Made by a program: the position numbers and the translations under genes. The notes below the pieces were generated by a model. It saw nothing but the letters and a program-made list of their open reading frames with translations, had not been told where the DNA came from and searched no databases. Below are positions 14,812-26,740 of a DNA stretch of 64,000 bases, piece by piece. The DNA is from Progne subis subis (taxonomy: Eukaryota > Chordata > Aves > Passeriformes > Hirundinidae). Location: the NCBI GenBank assembly GCA_022316685.1, contig JAKJHU010000038.1, forward strand, positions 2,838,384 to 2,902,383, given 5' to 3'. Position 1 is the stretch's first letter. Each line of letters begins with the position of its first letter.

Positions 14812-16709
14812 TGGTATATGAGCCATATATATAGTTACCTTATGAGCCATTCCATCAACTGCAGAATATCAGCATCACCTTTGAGAACTGCTCCCCCAGA
14901 TTACAATAAAAGTAGTATAGGCTTAGTTTGCTGATTCATGGAGTGATTTCATTAGATCTGAGCCCAAACTGATGCTTAGAAGATGAGGAAAATAAAATAC
15001 AGTGCAACTACAGTGCAAAGATGAAATATGAGTAACTTCAATAGATGAGCCAAGTGTAAAAAAAGTGGTGATATCAGACGACTTGACTCAGAAGATTGCT
15101 GGACCCCATCAGAAATCTGTTTAGTCAGGAATCCTTTTGGAGGATTCAGTTAACATCTTCCTTGAGAGCAATCTCTAAAACAGAAGTGTTACCCTCTTGC
15201 TTTGTGTAAAACAAGCACACTGATTGCTGAGTGAATACTGGTTTTGTATAAGGACACACTTAGGAGTTTAGGAAAGGATGCTGCTTCTGAGCAGAGAGGT
15301 CTAGCACAGAGGGAGAAGAGCCATGTTATCCCATAAACAAAAGAAGAAAAAGTGTATTTGTCCAGAATACCAGGTGTTTATCTTTTTTAGGCCAATCAAA
15401 ACTATAACACCCTGCTATTAGTAAGACCAGTTTCAATTCAGCTTTAACCTGTCTTTCCCACACTAGAACTGGAAAGAATCCAGGGAGACAGAGACTTATT
15501 ACTGAGCACTTGCGTTATCCTGAAGGCATTGTATAGTACAGGGGGTATCCGTAATTGCTTTTAAGAAAGTAGTAAGGCACACAAAATGGATACATACTAT
15601 GGAGAAATATGTTCCTGCATTACGAAACTTCTGTCATCTTCCAAATTACCAGGTAACACCATCTTTGTGATTATTATTATAATTTTCTAAAATTTACTTT
15701 GTATTTAAAGAAAGAGATGAACGAGAAGGAACGGAAAAGAGAAAAGGCTGTTAAATTATTATACCACCTCATCTGTAACTATGATAACCTCAGCAGACAC
15801 ATCCACTAAATCTCATGGCTATGAGATTATACCTCAGACCAAAACCTATTTCAGGAGCACTCATCATCATCAGATCCACTTGCTGAGGTGACTGAACATA
15901 CAATTAATGTTCTAATCTACCTTTTCCTTTCATTCAAGAGGACAAGTCAGGGATAACAGGACAAGGAAATCAACAAAAAGTAACTCATTTGAAAGGAGAA
16001 AAAAAAATTTAAGAAGCGTCTAGATTATTTTCTTGGGTTGGTTAGCTGATTCACCAAACCAGTAAAAAACAACAACACTCCCTGTAGGATTATTTTTGTA
16101 AATATGTGTATATGTAAAGAACAAAATTTCCAAGTTCTATAATTTCAATCCCCCCTGCAAATATGTACACTCAAATACACATGTATATAGAAAAAAAACA
16201 TATACATCAACTTCCAGCCTTGCAAGTTGTATCCCCCAAACATATCAAGAACTTTGTAAGCAAAGGCATGTAAAATCCAACTACCCCAAAATGCATTTCA
16301 TATTATTGTGAGGATTCATGAAGTTAGTACCCCAGCCTATGAAGCAGAGGAATAAACCACACTACTCCAGCAGCCTAGCCGTCAGCTGCTATGAAGCAGT
16401 CTGAAAATAATGGATATAAAACACATGATCAGATTCTTAACACCTTGTGTCTGCTTACTTACCAGTGAACAGAATTATAAGGGTACCTGTATTAGACTTA
16501 GGATATCTTACAAAACAAAATAGAGAATATACTGATGTTACAAATACTACACTACAGTCATAGATCTAAAAACAAACCTGCAAGTTTTTAAAATGTGTTA
16601 CAGAATATATTTTTATTTTCCCTTTAGCTGCTACCATTGCAACTGTTAAATATCTGCAAGGACATGTTGCAGGATGCAGCACATATATCAGTCATCCACA
16701 ACCTGAGTT

Positions 16710-16724
16710 AAAAAAAAAAAAAAA
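16710..16724. repeat. A15 run
   Basis: Homopolymer of 15 A within CERS6 intron 1. No associated element recognised. Confidence 0.9.
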
Positions 16725-17398
16725 GTTTTAATACAGAGAAGAAAGAAAAAAAGTAAATTTTAAAGACATTCCTCACTTCCCCTTCTAAATTTTGGATAAT
16801 TGCAGACCTTTAATTTATGATGTGCAGGAAGGATTTCGGTAGCTCCCAACAACCAAAGCACAGAAATCTGAAAAAACCAATTAACAATAAGCAATATTAA
16901 AGCTCAATTGTTCCCCCATTCAAAGTCATACACAACCCCCCTGCTTTCATCAGTGGAAACAGGTCCAGTTGCTTTTGCTCGGCCTGCATTAATAAAATAC
17001 TCAGCGTGAAAAATCACGTTGTACCATGCATGCTGTGTGGATTAATCTCACACAAAACAGCCTGATCCTACTCTCACAGAGGGGTTTTGAAATTGATTTT
17101 AATTCTAAAAGGAAAAAAAGATATGCCTAAGTAATTGTTAATAAAACACCTTTGGAGAGCTCTCACCTACAATCAAGTTACCAGATTAAGTGGATAGAAA
17201 CTACTACATAATCAGAGTAGCTTCAACAATGCTAACAACAGCCACATCAGGATTAGCAGAAATGTGAGTTAAACTTGAGGCTGAAACTAGTGTCTCTAAC
17301 TGTTCCTCCATTAAAACACAGTCCTGCTGTGATGCATATTGCAGTTCAGATGACATGAGATGCAGTATCATGCACCCACTTTCAACACTCAAGATTGC

Positions 17399-17421
17399 AA
17401 AAAAAAAAAAAAAAAAAAAAA
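17399..17421. repeat. A23 run
   Basis: Uninterrupted A run of about 23 nt in CERS6 intron 1. It could be the tail of a retroposed sequence on the plus strand, but the upstream sequence is not recognisable. Confidence 0.9.
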
Positions 17422-18832
17422 TTATTTGACATCATCTCTTATTACTCCAGTTGTAACTATATTGCAGTATTTAACTCAATTGTTTCAATTAACTTTTCAC
17501 AACCTCAGATTTTCAGGCAGATGACAACTTTTACTGTCTTGCTCAGTAAATCTGTAAAGCAACACAGAAGATAACGGCCCGTGACAGCTTATTTTTCAAA
17601 ACAAATATGGTCCTCTCAGCCAAATACAGGCAAATTCTAACCAGGGAGAAGGAAAGCTTAGGAAATTTGAAGCGGTACCTGGCAGATCAGCTTTTTTATC
17701 ATTTTTAAAGTATCTTTACAGTCCTTCTCTGGCATGTAGTAACTACCGGTCTTCCTTTATCTTCCTTGACTACTCTAATAGCATGCCTAAGAAGACAACA
17801 CTGAAAACACGTAGGTGTTGGCATAAGGAATCTTTCTTTTGTTCTGTGCTGTTGAGGGAACACCACCTTTGTCAGGCGGCGCAGCAGCGTGCGCAAGTGA
17901 GCACCCACTTGGCTCCAGCTGTCTCCCCGTGACAGGCGGCCTCTGCTCAGCGCCCGCACGGAAACGCTCACAGAAAATACGGTCAGGGCCGGCCGATCGC
18001 TAGTCTGACGCCTTGTGGTTAAATATACAGATGTACGGATTTACGTATTTGTGAAACATGGTTTATGAGTTCAGCAGCCTCGAAGAACGGTGAGTTTGGT
18101 TCAGAGACGAACAGGGTCTGGCGCGTTTCATCACTGAGCTTCAACATCCCGACAGCCCCAGACTGCTCCGATACTCGGCGAGGACCGCTCACTGATACCA
18201 TTTGCACTGGCCGCGCACAGCTCTGCTCAGCCCCGCTGCCCCCACCAAGAACTGTCCCTTCCCACCTGAGGCCCCAGGCTGAACAGCCACCGCCGGCCCT
18301 CAGCTTCGCGCCGCCGCTCCCCGGCCGCGCAGGGGACCCAGCGCGGGCTTCGCTGTGGAGAGCGGCCCTGCGGCGGGGGCACGGGCAAACACTCCTGCCG
18401 GGACCACTTCCCGCCGCGGCCCGTCGCCGCTGCTCTTCTTGTGGAGCTCCCGTGAGGGGGTCGGACGGGACCCCGCCTCAGCCCCGTGGGCCGCGGGCGC
18501 CCCAGTCTGCACAGGTGCCGGAGGGCCCTTCTCCCCCGCCCGGCGCAGGTGGCGGGAGGGCTGCGTCCATTCCCGGGCAGACCTCGCCTCCTAGCGCCCG
18601 CGCCGGGCCTCGCTGCAGGCAGCGGGAACGGAGCGCCGGCTGCCACCAGAACTCCTCCACCTTCCTGCATCGGGCCCGCTACGTGACCGACCGAGGGGGC
18701 AGGGATAACGCGAGGGCCCGGTCAGGCGGGCAGAGAAGCAGCGGCGGGGGAAGACGCTAGGCTGACAAGGCTCCTCGACCGCCCTTGGGCCCTCCCAGCC
18801 AAACCAAGCCCGGGGCGGCGCAAGGGGCTCGG

Positions 18833-18838
18833 CGTTAC
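18833..18838 (-). other. CERS6: Splice donor of CERS6 intron 1
   Basis: On the minus strand the sequence reads AAG|GTAACG. GT occupies 18838-18837. Position +5 is C rather than the usual G. The phase-2 junction agrees with the family protein, in which the arginine after FE is completed by exon 2. Confidence 0.85.
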
Positions 18839-19008
18839 CTTTCGAAGAGCAGCCGGATCATGAAGATGCAGAAGGCCAGGGGGAAGGCGAGGTAGAGGTC
18901 CTCCGCCTGCGGGAAGGCGGCTTCCTCCGTGCTCTGCAGGTCCGCCCAGGTGACGTTGTGCGGCAGCCAAAACCGCTCGTTCCAGAACCAGGCGAGGATC
19001 CCTGCCAT
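18839..19008 (-). CDS. CERS6: Ceramide synthase 6, exon 1 (N-terminal 56 codons plus 2 nt)
   Basis: Ceramide synthase 6 is an ER membrane enzyme that N-acylates sphinganine or sphingosine, preferring C14-C16 acyl-CoA. The minus-strand frame begins [20 protein letters not shown], which I recognise as the CERS6 N-terminus. Residues 18-20 (NVT) form an N-glycosylation sequon at the position known to be glycosylated in the family. Residues about 37-55 form the first hydrophobic membrane segment. The Hox-like and TLC catalytic domains lie in later exons outside the window. The start is supported by strong context (A at -3, G at +4) and by an in-frame TGA at 19104-19102 with no ATG between. The exon ends in phase 2 (GAA AG|GTAACG), with the donor at 18838-18837. 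If the intron is read through, a TAA follows at once, so the open frame is only 57 codons. CERS5 is the nearest alternative, but the N-terminus reads as CERS6. Confidence 0.95.
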
Positions 19009-21529
19009 CTTTGCTTTGTCTGCCGCGGCGCCCCTCGCTCCGCTCCGCCCGCGGCGAGGCGCGTGTGAGCGGCTGCCGGGAGAGGAGGATGGAGGCGTGT
19101 GTCAGCCCCGCAGCCGCGGATGATGCTGCCAAGCGCCGCCGTGCAGGTTCCCCGCCCGGCGGGGGCAGCGGCCGCCCCGCCTGTCGCACGGCCGCGCCGG
19201 CACCCATTGGCTCCCGCCGCCGCTCGGGGCCCCGCCGGGCGGTCCGGAGCCGCCTTCCCCCGCCCCTTTCCCCTGCCGAAAGACGGCGCCGAAGCCGAAG
19301 TGACGCGACCCGAGTAAGAGGGACCCCGTCCCAGGGGCGCTGACGGCGGCTGAGGCAGCCGGCAGCAGCGCTGTACCCACCGGGCGCAGCCTCCGCCTGA
19401 GCGCCGGCCAGGGGCCCCGCCGCCCTGGCGGCTCCGCGCCGTGTCACCCACCCGCGCTTTCGCCGCCAGCCGGGGCCCCGGCGAGCCCGGAAAGGCTGTC
19501 GTCCGACCGGAGTGCGCAGGTGGCAGCAGTGAAAAGCCCTCTATGAAGTCTGCACAGCCACGCGGGCCGGGGTCGGCTTCCGCAGTAGGGTCCCCGAGAG
19601 TGACCCCTGTCCGGAGCGCTGCTCCCGGCCCTCTCGGCTTGAGGTGTTTAACCGGGAGCGGGGCTGTCCCGGGTGGAAGGACTCTCAAACATTCTATGAC
19701 TTTACTCTGAACGCGGGTACATCAAACAGGTGTAAATGTGTCATGGAAAAGCGTCAGAAAGCACACGACTCATCAACAAGATTGAGGTTAGGACTGTGGC
19801 TTTGCATTCCTGACTAAAGAAAACCTTTTTTGTTTTACGTAGACTTTTAGCTCTGATTCCTTATCTCATTGCCATGTCTTGCTAGAGATACGCTGTGATA
19901 GGAAAACTACAATTGATTCCACTAAACTTTACCGCAGGCTTTAGTATAGCTGTAGCCACGGGACTGTACACGTGGTGGTCCCGGCACACACAAAATTACT
20001 TGAAATAATAGCTCCTGTACCCTCACTGTTCTTCTGCCCTGCCTCAGTTTGTTTTCTGTTTTCTTCATCGTATCATCATACTTAACATCAGGCTGTTGAA
20101 TGCTGAGACGCAGACCTTTGCACATGCCATACTTCAGAGTTTTATTCTGCTTTTATGTTTTATGCTGACTTCCTCTTTTCACCCCACTGGCTCTATTTGC
20201 CTTTCCTGAAAAATTAATTGCACAGCTCCTCGTGTCTGTGCTGACATTTCTGTGCTGAATAAAATCATAAGTCAAACATAATGCTATGGAAAATGCCACA
20301 TCAATTTAAAAGAAACAAAAAACTTCTCTATAAGGAGATAATTTCCATCTAGGACATTTTAGGGAAGCTTCAGGAAATTCTTTGGCAGGATGGCTGACGA
20401 GCCATGCAGGTAAACCTGCCAGTGAATGTTTCTGTTTTATTGATGAGACAATTTCGTAAGTGTCTGAATTATTATTCCAATCCAGTTCTTGTGGTTGTTT
20501 CTTGGGGAGAGAGTACAGAGAGTCCTTCTAATTGTCTGGAAAAATGTGTGAGTTGTAGCACCACTGCCAGATCTGCCTGGCCCCATCTCTTCCTCCACTT
20601 TGTCTCAGGATTCTTCTCTGACACAAGCTGTCAAAACCCAGGGCTTTGCTGTAATTTCAGTTCAGACAGAAAGCAGACCATGAGTTCCACACCCCTTATG
20701 AAGCTTTCCTCACAAAAAAAATAAGATTTTCTGAGTATAAGAAAACATTTCTTCACTCAAATCATCAAGACTCCTTTTATCTGGTACCAAAAAAAGAGTC
20801 CTTCTTCCTTCCAACTTCTCTGCCTTGTTCTCACAGCCAGATTTCTCCCCTTAGTCAGCTGACCTAAAACTCCCCTAGAATTTTCCCTGGGAAATATCAT
20901 CCAGCACATTCTCACAAACACCTGAGCTGGCTCCTGCACATACACATACGCCTCTCAAATCATCCAGATCACTAATTTTTTCTGAATGGATATTCATAAG
21001 TGAGTTTTAAATTGAGGTATTGAGGGTATATCCTCAGAATGGCCTCAGAATATCCACTTTGAAATCTGATTAAAAGTTCTTTAGATATTGTTTTGATATC
21101 TGTCAATACACTGATAACCATTTACTTCATTAATAATTGTGTTCAAGGCAAAGGTATTTTTAATCAGAAAATCAGTGTCATTATCCCACAGCTGAAGGTG
21201 ACCTGTCTTTTTGCAGCCTATTTCAATATTCCAATCAGTTTAGAAGTACATTCAATATTTATGTCTGTTCTCATTCCAATCAAGTAGTTGTTTCCCAGGT
21301 CAGTACTGAGACTCACAGGAGCTGGTGCTTTGCTTTATGTACAGATAAAGGAAAGATCTTTGCAAAATGAAGCTAGCAACAGTAATAATCTGATGATGCA
21401 TAAGAGGTTAATTCCTGCTGAACAATTAGTGTAATTGACTTTTGTGTCAGACTAAAATTATGTTAGGATGATAGATCTCTAGGCGTATCTGAAAATGAAT
21501 GACAGTTTGGAAATGTTTGGAAGGATGAC

Positions 21530-21549
21530 CAATTAAAAGCTTTTAATTG
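21530..21549. repeat. Perfect 20-nt palindrome
   Basis: CAATTAAAAGCTTTTAATTG is its own reverse complement. Outside it, CAGTTTG at about 21513 and CAAACTG at about 21554 form a further inverted pair. Confidence 0.9.
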
Positions 21550-22078
21550 AATTCAAACTGTAGCTGGAGCCAAGATATGACTATGGAATAAGAATGCCTG
21601 AATATGGTGTTTTGTACCATGGTGTTTTTCTTTCCTGCCCCTTAAAGTTGTAATATCACAAAATGGAGCCCAGTAAAACTTTTAAAACTGTTTTCATATG
21701 TGGTCTCATATCTTGAAGGAACTTACTCCAAGATAGTGCTAAAAAATTGTCTGTCTTAAAACAAAGTAAAGGGCTGAAACTAAGACTGCTTCCTCAAAAC
21801 CCCAGACTGGGCACTTTGTAGTTACTAACAAGAGTAAAACGAAACGAAACTACTACAACTAAACGAAAACAGATACACAGATTCAGCAAAAGTAACTGAA
21901 CGTATGTTACCATGCCAAATAGGAAAAGAGAAAACTGACAGCCTACACATTGCTAGTTCCAGACCTTGAGCCGTATTGCTGGCCACCTGGAGAAGTCAGT
22001 CCACCAAAACAGGAAAAGCTGCAGGAAAACCTCTTGATTTTAAAGGACTGCTGAAGATTTGAATGCAATCAGCCCTTT

Positions 22079-22148
22079 GGTTTTTTGTTTTGTTTTGGTT
22101 GTTTGTTTGGGGTTTTTTTTGTTTGTTTTGATTTGTTTTGTTTTTTTA
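22079..22148. repeat. T/G-rich low-complexity tract
   Basis: About 70 nt consisting almost only of T and G (TTTTG/TTTG units). This is the complement type of the A/C tract at 30.6 kb. Confidence 0.85.
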
Positions 22149-24049
22149 ACTCTCATTTAGTCTACTGTATTTCTGGGGTAGCATCAGGCTTGTACATAGG
22201 CAACTGTGATAAGACTCTGGACCAGTCGCTTTAATGAACTGGGTGATACAGGTGGCAATGAAACAATCTACTGAGACTTCTTTTTTTCCAAATCTGAACT
22301 GCATTGTTCTAATCTGAAGAGTTGGCTGTGGCTGGTACTTGAAAAAAGCATTGGTGCCAGTCCCATTTCTATAGGTCATATCATTAGACTGGTAATGATG
22401 TGCCAAGAAGAGGGCCAAGAGCTGCCTGGGTGTTGTGTGACTCCTCTGTGCCCTCCTGGGGGAGATGAAGGACCACAGGCACAGGGGAAGTGGCAGTGCA
22501 AGTCATGGCAATGAGCTGCCATTCTTCTAACATGTCTTCTACCTGCTGGTCACAACAGTTTTGTGCTCCCTTCTAGCTTCTTGTGATACTAGTTTTGCCA
22601 GCTTTTCTAATAATTTCACCTAAGAATCCCACTAGCAGAGCAGCAATCTTCATTAGAAAAGCTATTCTGGGCTAGTCACATCAGTCTTGACTCCCATGTG
22701 GGATTGTATTTGTCTGAAGAGGCTAGTCTGGCTTCACCCAATTACCAAACAATGCCCTGAATTCAAATCACTAGCAGAGCTCTGTGTAATAGCACTTAAA
22801 ATTCAGCAATACGGAGGTGTCCCCAGGTTACATCACTTCATGGCCTTCCAAATGTTTTATCTTGGCAGACAAGCAAGTTTTGTCACTTGGAAAGACATGA
22901 CACAGTAATTAGTTTGGCTGAATGGAGATATGTGGACAAATAGTTCTAGCTGAAAGAAAGGTTTACAAACCTTGGGATGGCTTTTGCTTTGTGATGGACT
23001 CCAATTAAAGTCAAGAGCTGAAGGAGAACTGGCCTATGAGGATGGTTCAGAGGGAGAGGAGGAAGCAGGGACTGCCTGAGTCAGTACGTCTCCATGTTTC
23101 AGTTGTCTTCATTGTTCACTTTGATTTGGCTTCCTGCTTTAGATTCCTAAAGAAAGTGTGCCAAAATGTATGTCCTAATTATGATACCATCGTAGTTCAT
23201 TTGATTGCCATGTTGCTTAACAACCCAAATGTATTGTACACTGAACTAGGTCCACTCAAACTACAGTAAGAGTAGTCAGGACCTTCCATACCAATTTTAA
23301 ATAAATTATCCTGAAAAAAACCCTTGTAATGAGGTTTGCACAACTCTGAGCAAAGACAGGCAGCTGGAAAAAGTTCTTGTTTTATCTTAAACTAGATACA
23401 CTGTGTCACAATTCAACTGGCCCTTCAGAAACATCCACTTAGTGCCTATTCATGCAGCCAGGTTTGGGCTACAGAGTCACATTAGAATTTACCTAGTAAA
23501 GGGACTTTTCAAACCTGCATGATGTGAAAATTTACCGTATACTGTATGCATCTTGTTTCCCCAGTATCCAGACGCTCTGCGGGACTGCAGACTTTCAGTA
23601 GCCAGGCCTTGTCTTCAACACTCAGTGAAATCTGGGCCCTGACCAACCACACTGGTGTGCCTGACTTGCCAATGAACATGCAGTCTGGAGTCTCTGCCAG
23701 CTTGATGTCAGCTATGAGGGGACAGACAATACCTGACTCTCCATGCAGTGAGAGCTCTAATCTAGCATAAAAAGTCAGCCACTGCAATGCTGACCTGTCA
23801 TATCATTTACAGGGAATTCGCATGGTCAGTGTGAACTTGTGCGAGATCAGTACCTCCCATCTCGTGGCTGCAAGCTGTGTTCCACTCCTGGCAACCCGGG
23901 AGTCATTTGCTGTCTTATTAAACCACAGTCTCCAAAACTTCAGAAATTACTGCCAGAACTAAATTTTGGTATTTTCTAGTAATTTTCAGACAGCTTCCAA
24001 GGTAATTACATTCTGCCCAGAAGAACATTCACCGAGTCATCTCAGATTT

Positions 24050-24118
24050 TTCATCAAAGCTCATTTAACATCACTTAACATCAATTTAACGAATCATTTA
24101 ACATCAATTAACATCACC
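24050..24118. repeat. Degenerate short tandem repeat, core TTAACATCA
   Basis: The core TTAACATCA, often preceded by CAT or AAT, recurs four times (near 24065, 24075, 24098 and 24108), with one variant TTAACGAATC between. Spacing is 10-13 nt. It looks like a small decayed minisatellite. Confidence 0.75.
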
Positions 24119-25943
24119 ATGTCATCTGGTAGTTACTTGGTAATATTTTGTGTTCATATCTGAATGTAGCCAATGGCATTTAGTATTTGGTTTTAAGACC
24201 CTATCTACATGTAAATTACTATTTGCCTAGAAGCTAGGGGACAGTTAACAGGCTGGCAATAAATTTGTATTTTCTTACCACAGATCTAAATATCTTCCTT
24301 ATGAATTTCACCATACCTATGTCACAGCTGTAAAGAATTTTATTTTAACCCAAAATATACCTCTGGGTTGACTGAAAATATTGCTAAATTAATGCTGAAT
24401 TTATTAAATTAGCATTTTCATTTCCACAAATTATCACATATATATTCTGACATTTTAAAACAAAAGTGACTATTTTTAATTTCATAATTACATCACAAGA
24501 ATAAGGTTATTTCATTTTTTATGTGACTTGGAAGTAAAATATAAGGACTGGGTAAAATCAGACACACAATAATTGCTTGATACAAGTTTGTCTTTAAAGC
24601 TCTAGATAGTAATTAAAGATTCCCTTAGCTATACTGAGTGTGTCAAAATTCTCAAGATTATAGGTCACATATTATTGCACTTAAATCAGTTAACTGGAAG
24701 AGATACAAGAAAGCTGAAGTGATAACTCAGTGGGCCACACTCCCTGCTGGGGTAACTACCCCTGTTTATGCTTTGTAGTGAACGTTACAACTTGCTGTGT
24801 CCTGTAAATACAGTCTCGACTCCACAAATGGAAGCTGACCATCTTATCTCCTCCCTCTGATACAGGCCACAGCTATTATGGGCACTGACACAGTACATTA
24901 GTTAGGCATGGCTTTAAGCATTTTCTAAGTTGGAAATATAATACTCTATTTCTGTTTTCTCTGGACTTGTGGAGAGGTGAAACCAGAGAACAATGCTTCA
25001 AGTTTTCCCAGCTTTATTTCAACCCCGCCATGTGTTTTCTCTTTTGCAAGTTCATGTAGGATAATCAACAGAAAAATGAGAGTACCTTCATCCCAGCTAT
25101 GAAAAAGGGGTTGTTTCATTCCTCCCATAAAAACAAGAAGCATCAACAAACTTTTTCTTCCATGTTATGTGTATAGGTATTTATATTATTGCACGAAACA
25201 TTATATATACACCTTGATTTAAATGTTTTATTTAGTCTTTGACCAGTGTGATCATTTTACCTCTTCCTGTGGATAACATTCCTCCAATTAGTGGCTGCAG
25301 CCCATTTGTATTCTTCAGAGCCTTTGTCTCTCTCTTGACACCAAAGCTGCCATCCATCCTCCAAATCAGCTGGTCAAGCAGGCCAATAGCTGCTTTGTAT
25401 CCAGGCATAGCAACATGGACGCAGAAGCAAAATCTGTTGAAGGATTTATCTCTCCTTCAATTTGTTCTCATCCACAGTGCCTTTTTTTGGGATAAATAGT
25501 GGCTTGGCTGTTTAGCAACTGTGTTTTTGGATAAAAAGTGTAAAGGTTTACAAATATCAGTTCCAGCATCCAGGAGACAAGGTGAGGGGGTTGTTCACCC
25601 TCACATGGTCTTGCTGTGTACAGAAATAGGAAGCCTGAACGGAGAATGTAATATAAGTAAGAGTAAAAATGAATATGTTGCTTTGTGCAATAATCCAGTA
25701 GACCTTCTCATCTGCATATAACTATATCAACGTTTTATTAAACAGGACTAAAAGTAGTTATTAGAAACATATTTTCAGCACAATATATGTATATAGAGTT
25801 GAGGGGATTTTTTCAGAAAAGATTCCAAAGCTCTAATGTCTTTGTCTCTTTTGACCTAAAAGCCAGAGTTCTTAAAAGCATGCAGTGTCAAGAAAAAAAA
25901 CCACTAGGTATTAGTGGTTTTGTGGTTTTATATAATTTGTGTA

Positions 25944-26740
25944 CAATCAGAGGATGGGTCAAGTTGGAATGGACCACAGCAGGTCATGTGGCTCAACCTC
26001 GCTGCTCAAGAAGGTTCATCCTAGTGCACAAGATTGTATCCAGAGGGTTCTTGAATATCTCCAGTGGAGGAGGCTCCACAACCTTTCCTGGTAATCTGCT
26101 CCAGTGTGTGGTTACCCACACAGTAAAAAAGTACTTCCTCATATTCAGGTGGAACTTCCTGTGCATTCGTTTCTGCACATTTCCCAATGTAGTCCAGGAC
26201 ACCATTTGCTTTCTTGGCCACAAGTACACTCTGCTGATTTATGGTCCACCAGGACCCCCAGGTCCCCAGTCTGTACTGGTGTATGGGGTTACTCTCTCAC
26301 AGACGCAGGATTAAGAGATCCCGCATTTGCCTTTTTTGCATTTCATTTCTTCTCTGCTCATCTCTCCAACCAGTTGAGGTCCTGAAGGACTGTGCAGCCC
26401 TCTGGGGTGTCAGCTGCTCCTCCCAGCTTTGTGTCATCAGTGAACTTGCTGAGTAGGCATCTGCCCCTTCGTGCAAATCACTGACAAATAAGTTAAACAT
26501 TACTCCACTATTGAGCCTTTGAGGACCACCACTAGTGACAAGCCTCCAGATAGACCCCATGCCACTGATGATGACCCTTTGGGATGTGCCATTCAGTCAG
26601 TTTTCAATCCACCTCACTGTCCACTCATCCAGCCCACTTCCTGAGTTTGCCTATGGGGATATTGTGAGACACTGTGTTGAAAGCCTTGCTGACAGCTTTT
26701 GACACTGTTGCCAAAGGCCTTGTAATCCATTTCTGAAGTC
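25944..26740 (-). mobile_element. CR1 LINE with decayed reverse-transcriptase ORF2
   Basis: On the minus strand, from 26740 down, pieces of CR1 ORF2 appear in order. First comes an AFDTVSHNI-type segment reading AFNTVSHNI at about 26686-26657. Next is DEWTVRWIEN followed by an in-frame stop. Then come RLVTSGGPQ and FNLFVSDL (about 26540-26480). FTDDTKLGG is at about 26444-26418, in place of the catalytic F/YADD box. AKKANG is near 26220, and the C-terminal RKYFFTVWVTTHWSRLP is around 26150-26090. The 3' UTR ends near 25944. Reading frame changes several times and stops interrupt it. The region between AKKANG and the C-terminal block is shorter than in intact elements, implying an internal deletion. 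It is a dead copy. Edges are approximate. Confidence 0.92.

Larger units (their letters stand above)
1..18099 (-). other. CERS6: CERS6 intron 1 (window-left part), no exon recognised
   Basis: Downstream of exon 1 on the minus strand the window runs AT-rich to its left edge. I looked for the expected second exon (continuing FVAKPCA in the family) and did not find it, so the first intron exceeds 18.8 kb. The open frames here are short (130 codons or fewer), show no recognisable domain, and look like chance. Contents listed separately are a CR1 fragment, an 87-bp tandem duplication, TA-rich tracts, a hairpin and A runs. A somewhat GC-richer patch at 690-900 has no recognised identity. Confidence 0.8.
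18100..19680 (-). promoter_or_regulatory. CERS6: CERS6 CpG island: promoter, 5' UTR and start of intron 1
   Basis: This roughly 1.6 kb block is very rich in G+C and CpG, in sharp contrast to the AT-rich flanks. It surrounds CERS6 exon 1. On the gene's sense strand there is a CCAAT box at 19210-19206, about 200 bp before the start codon. Several GC boxes are present, for example near 19037 and 19257-19267. I see no TATA box. No minus-strand ATG occurs in the 195 bp immediately upstream of the start codon. The start site cannot be fixed from sequence; 19050-19200 is plausible. The sequence around the ATG (AAGATGGCAG) resembles a YY1 site. Boundaries are estimates by eye. The long open frames here on both strands are by-products of GC richness. 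Confidence 0.85.
19681..25940. other. CERS6-STK39 intergenic region, proximal part; no gene seen
   Basis: AT-rich sequence upstream of CERS6. Open frames are all below about 110 codons and without a recognisable domain. Listed items are a T/G-rich tract at 22.1 kb, a palindrome at 21.5 kb and a degenerate short tandem repeat at 24.1 kb. I see no convincing tRNA, snRNA or other RNA gene. Confidence 0.6.

Noticed and set aside
18722..19447. 241-codon minus-strand and 231-codon plus-strand (18065-18760) open frames
   Set aside because: Both are compositional artefacts of the same CpG island, with no recognisable motifs.
18858..19688. 276-codon minus-strand open frame over CERS6 exon 1
   Set aside because: It is in a different frame from the recognised CERS6 N-terminus and has the Arg/Gly/Pro/Ala composition expected from CpG-island sequence.
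25787..26456. Plus-strand frames of 71-175 codons near 26 kb
   Set aside because: They are antisense to a CR1 reverse-transcriptase remnant on the minus strand.
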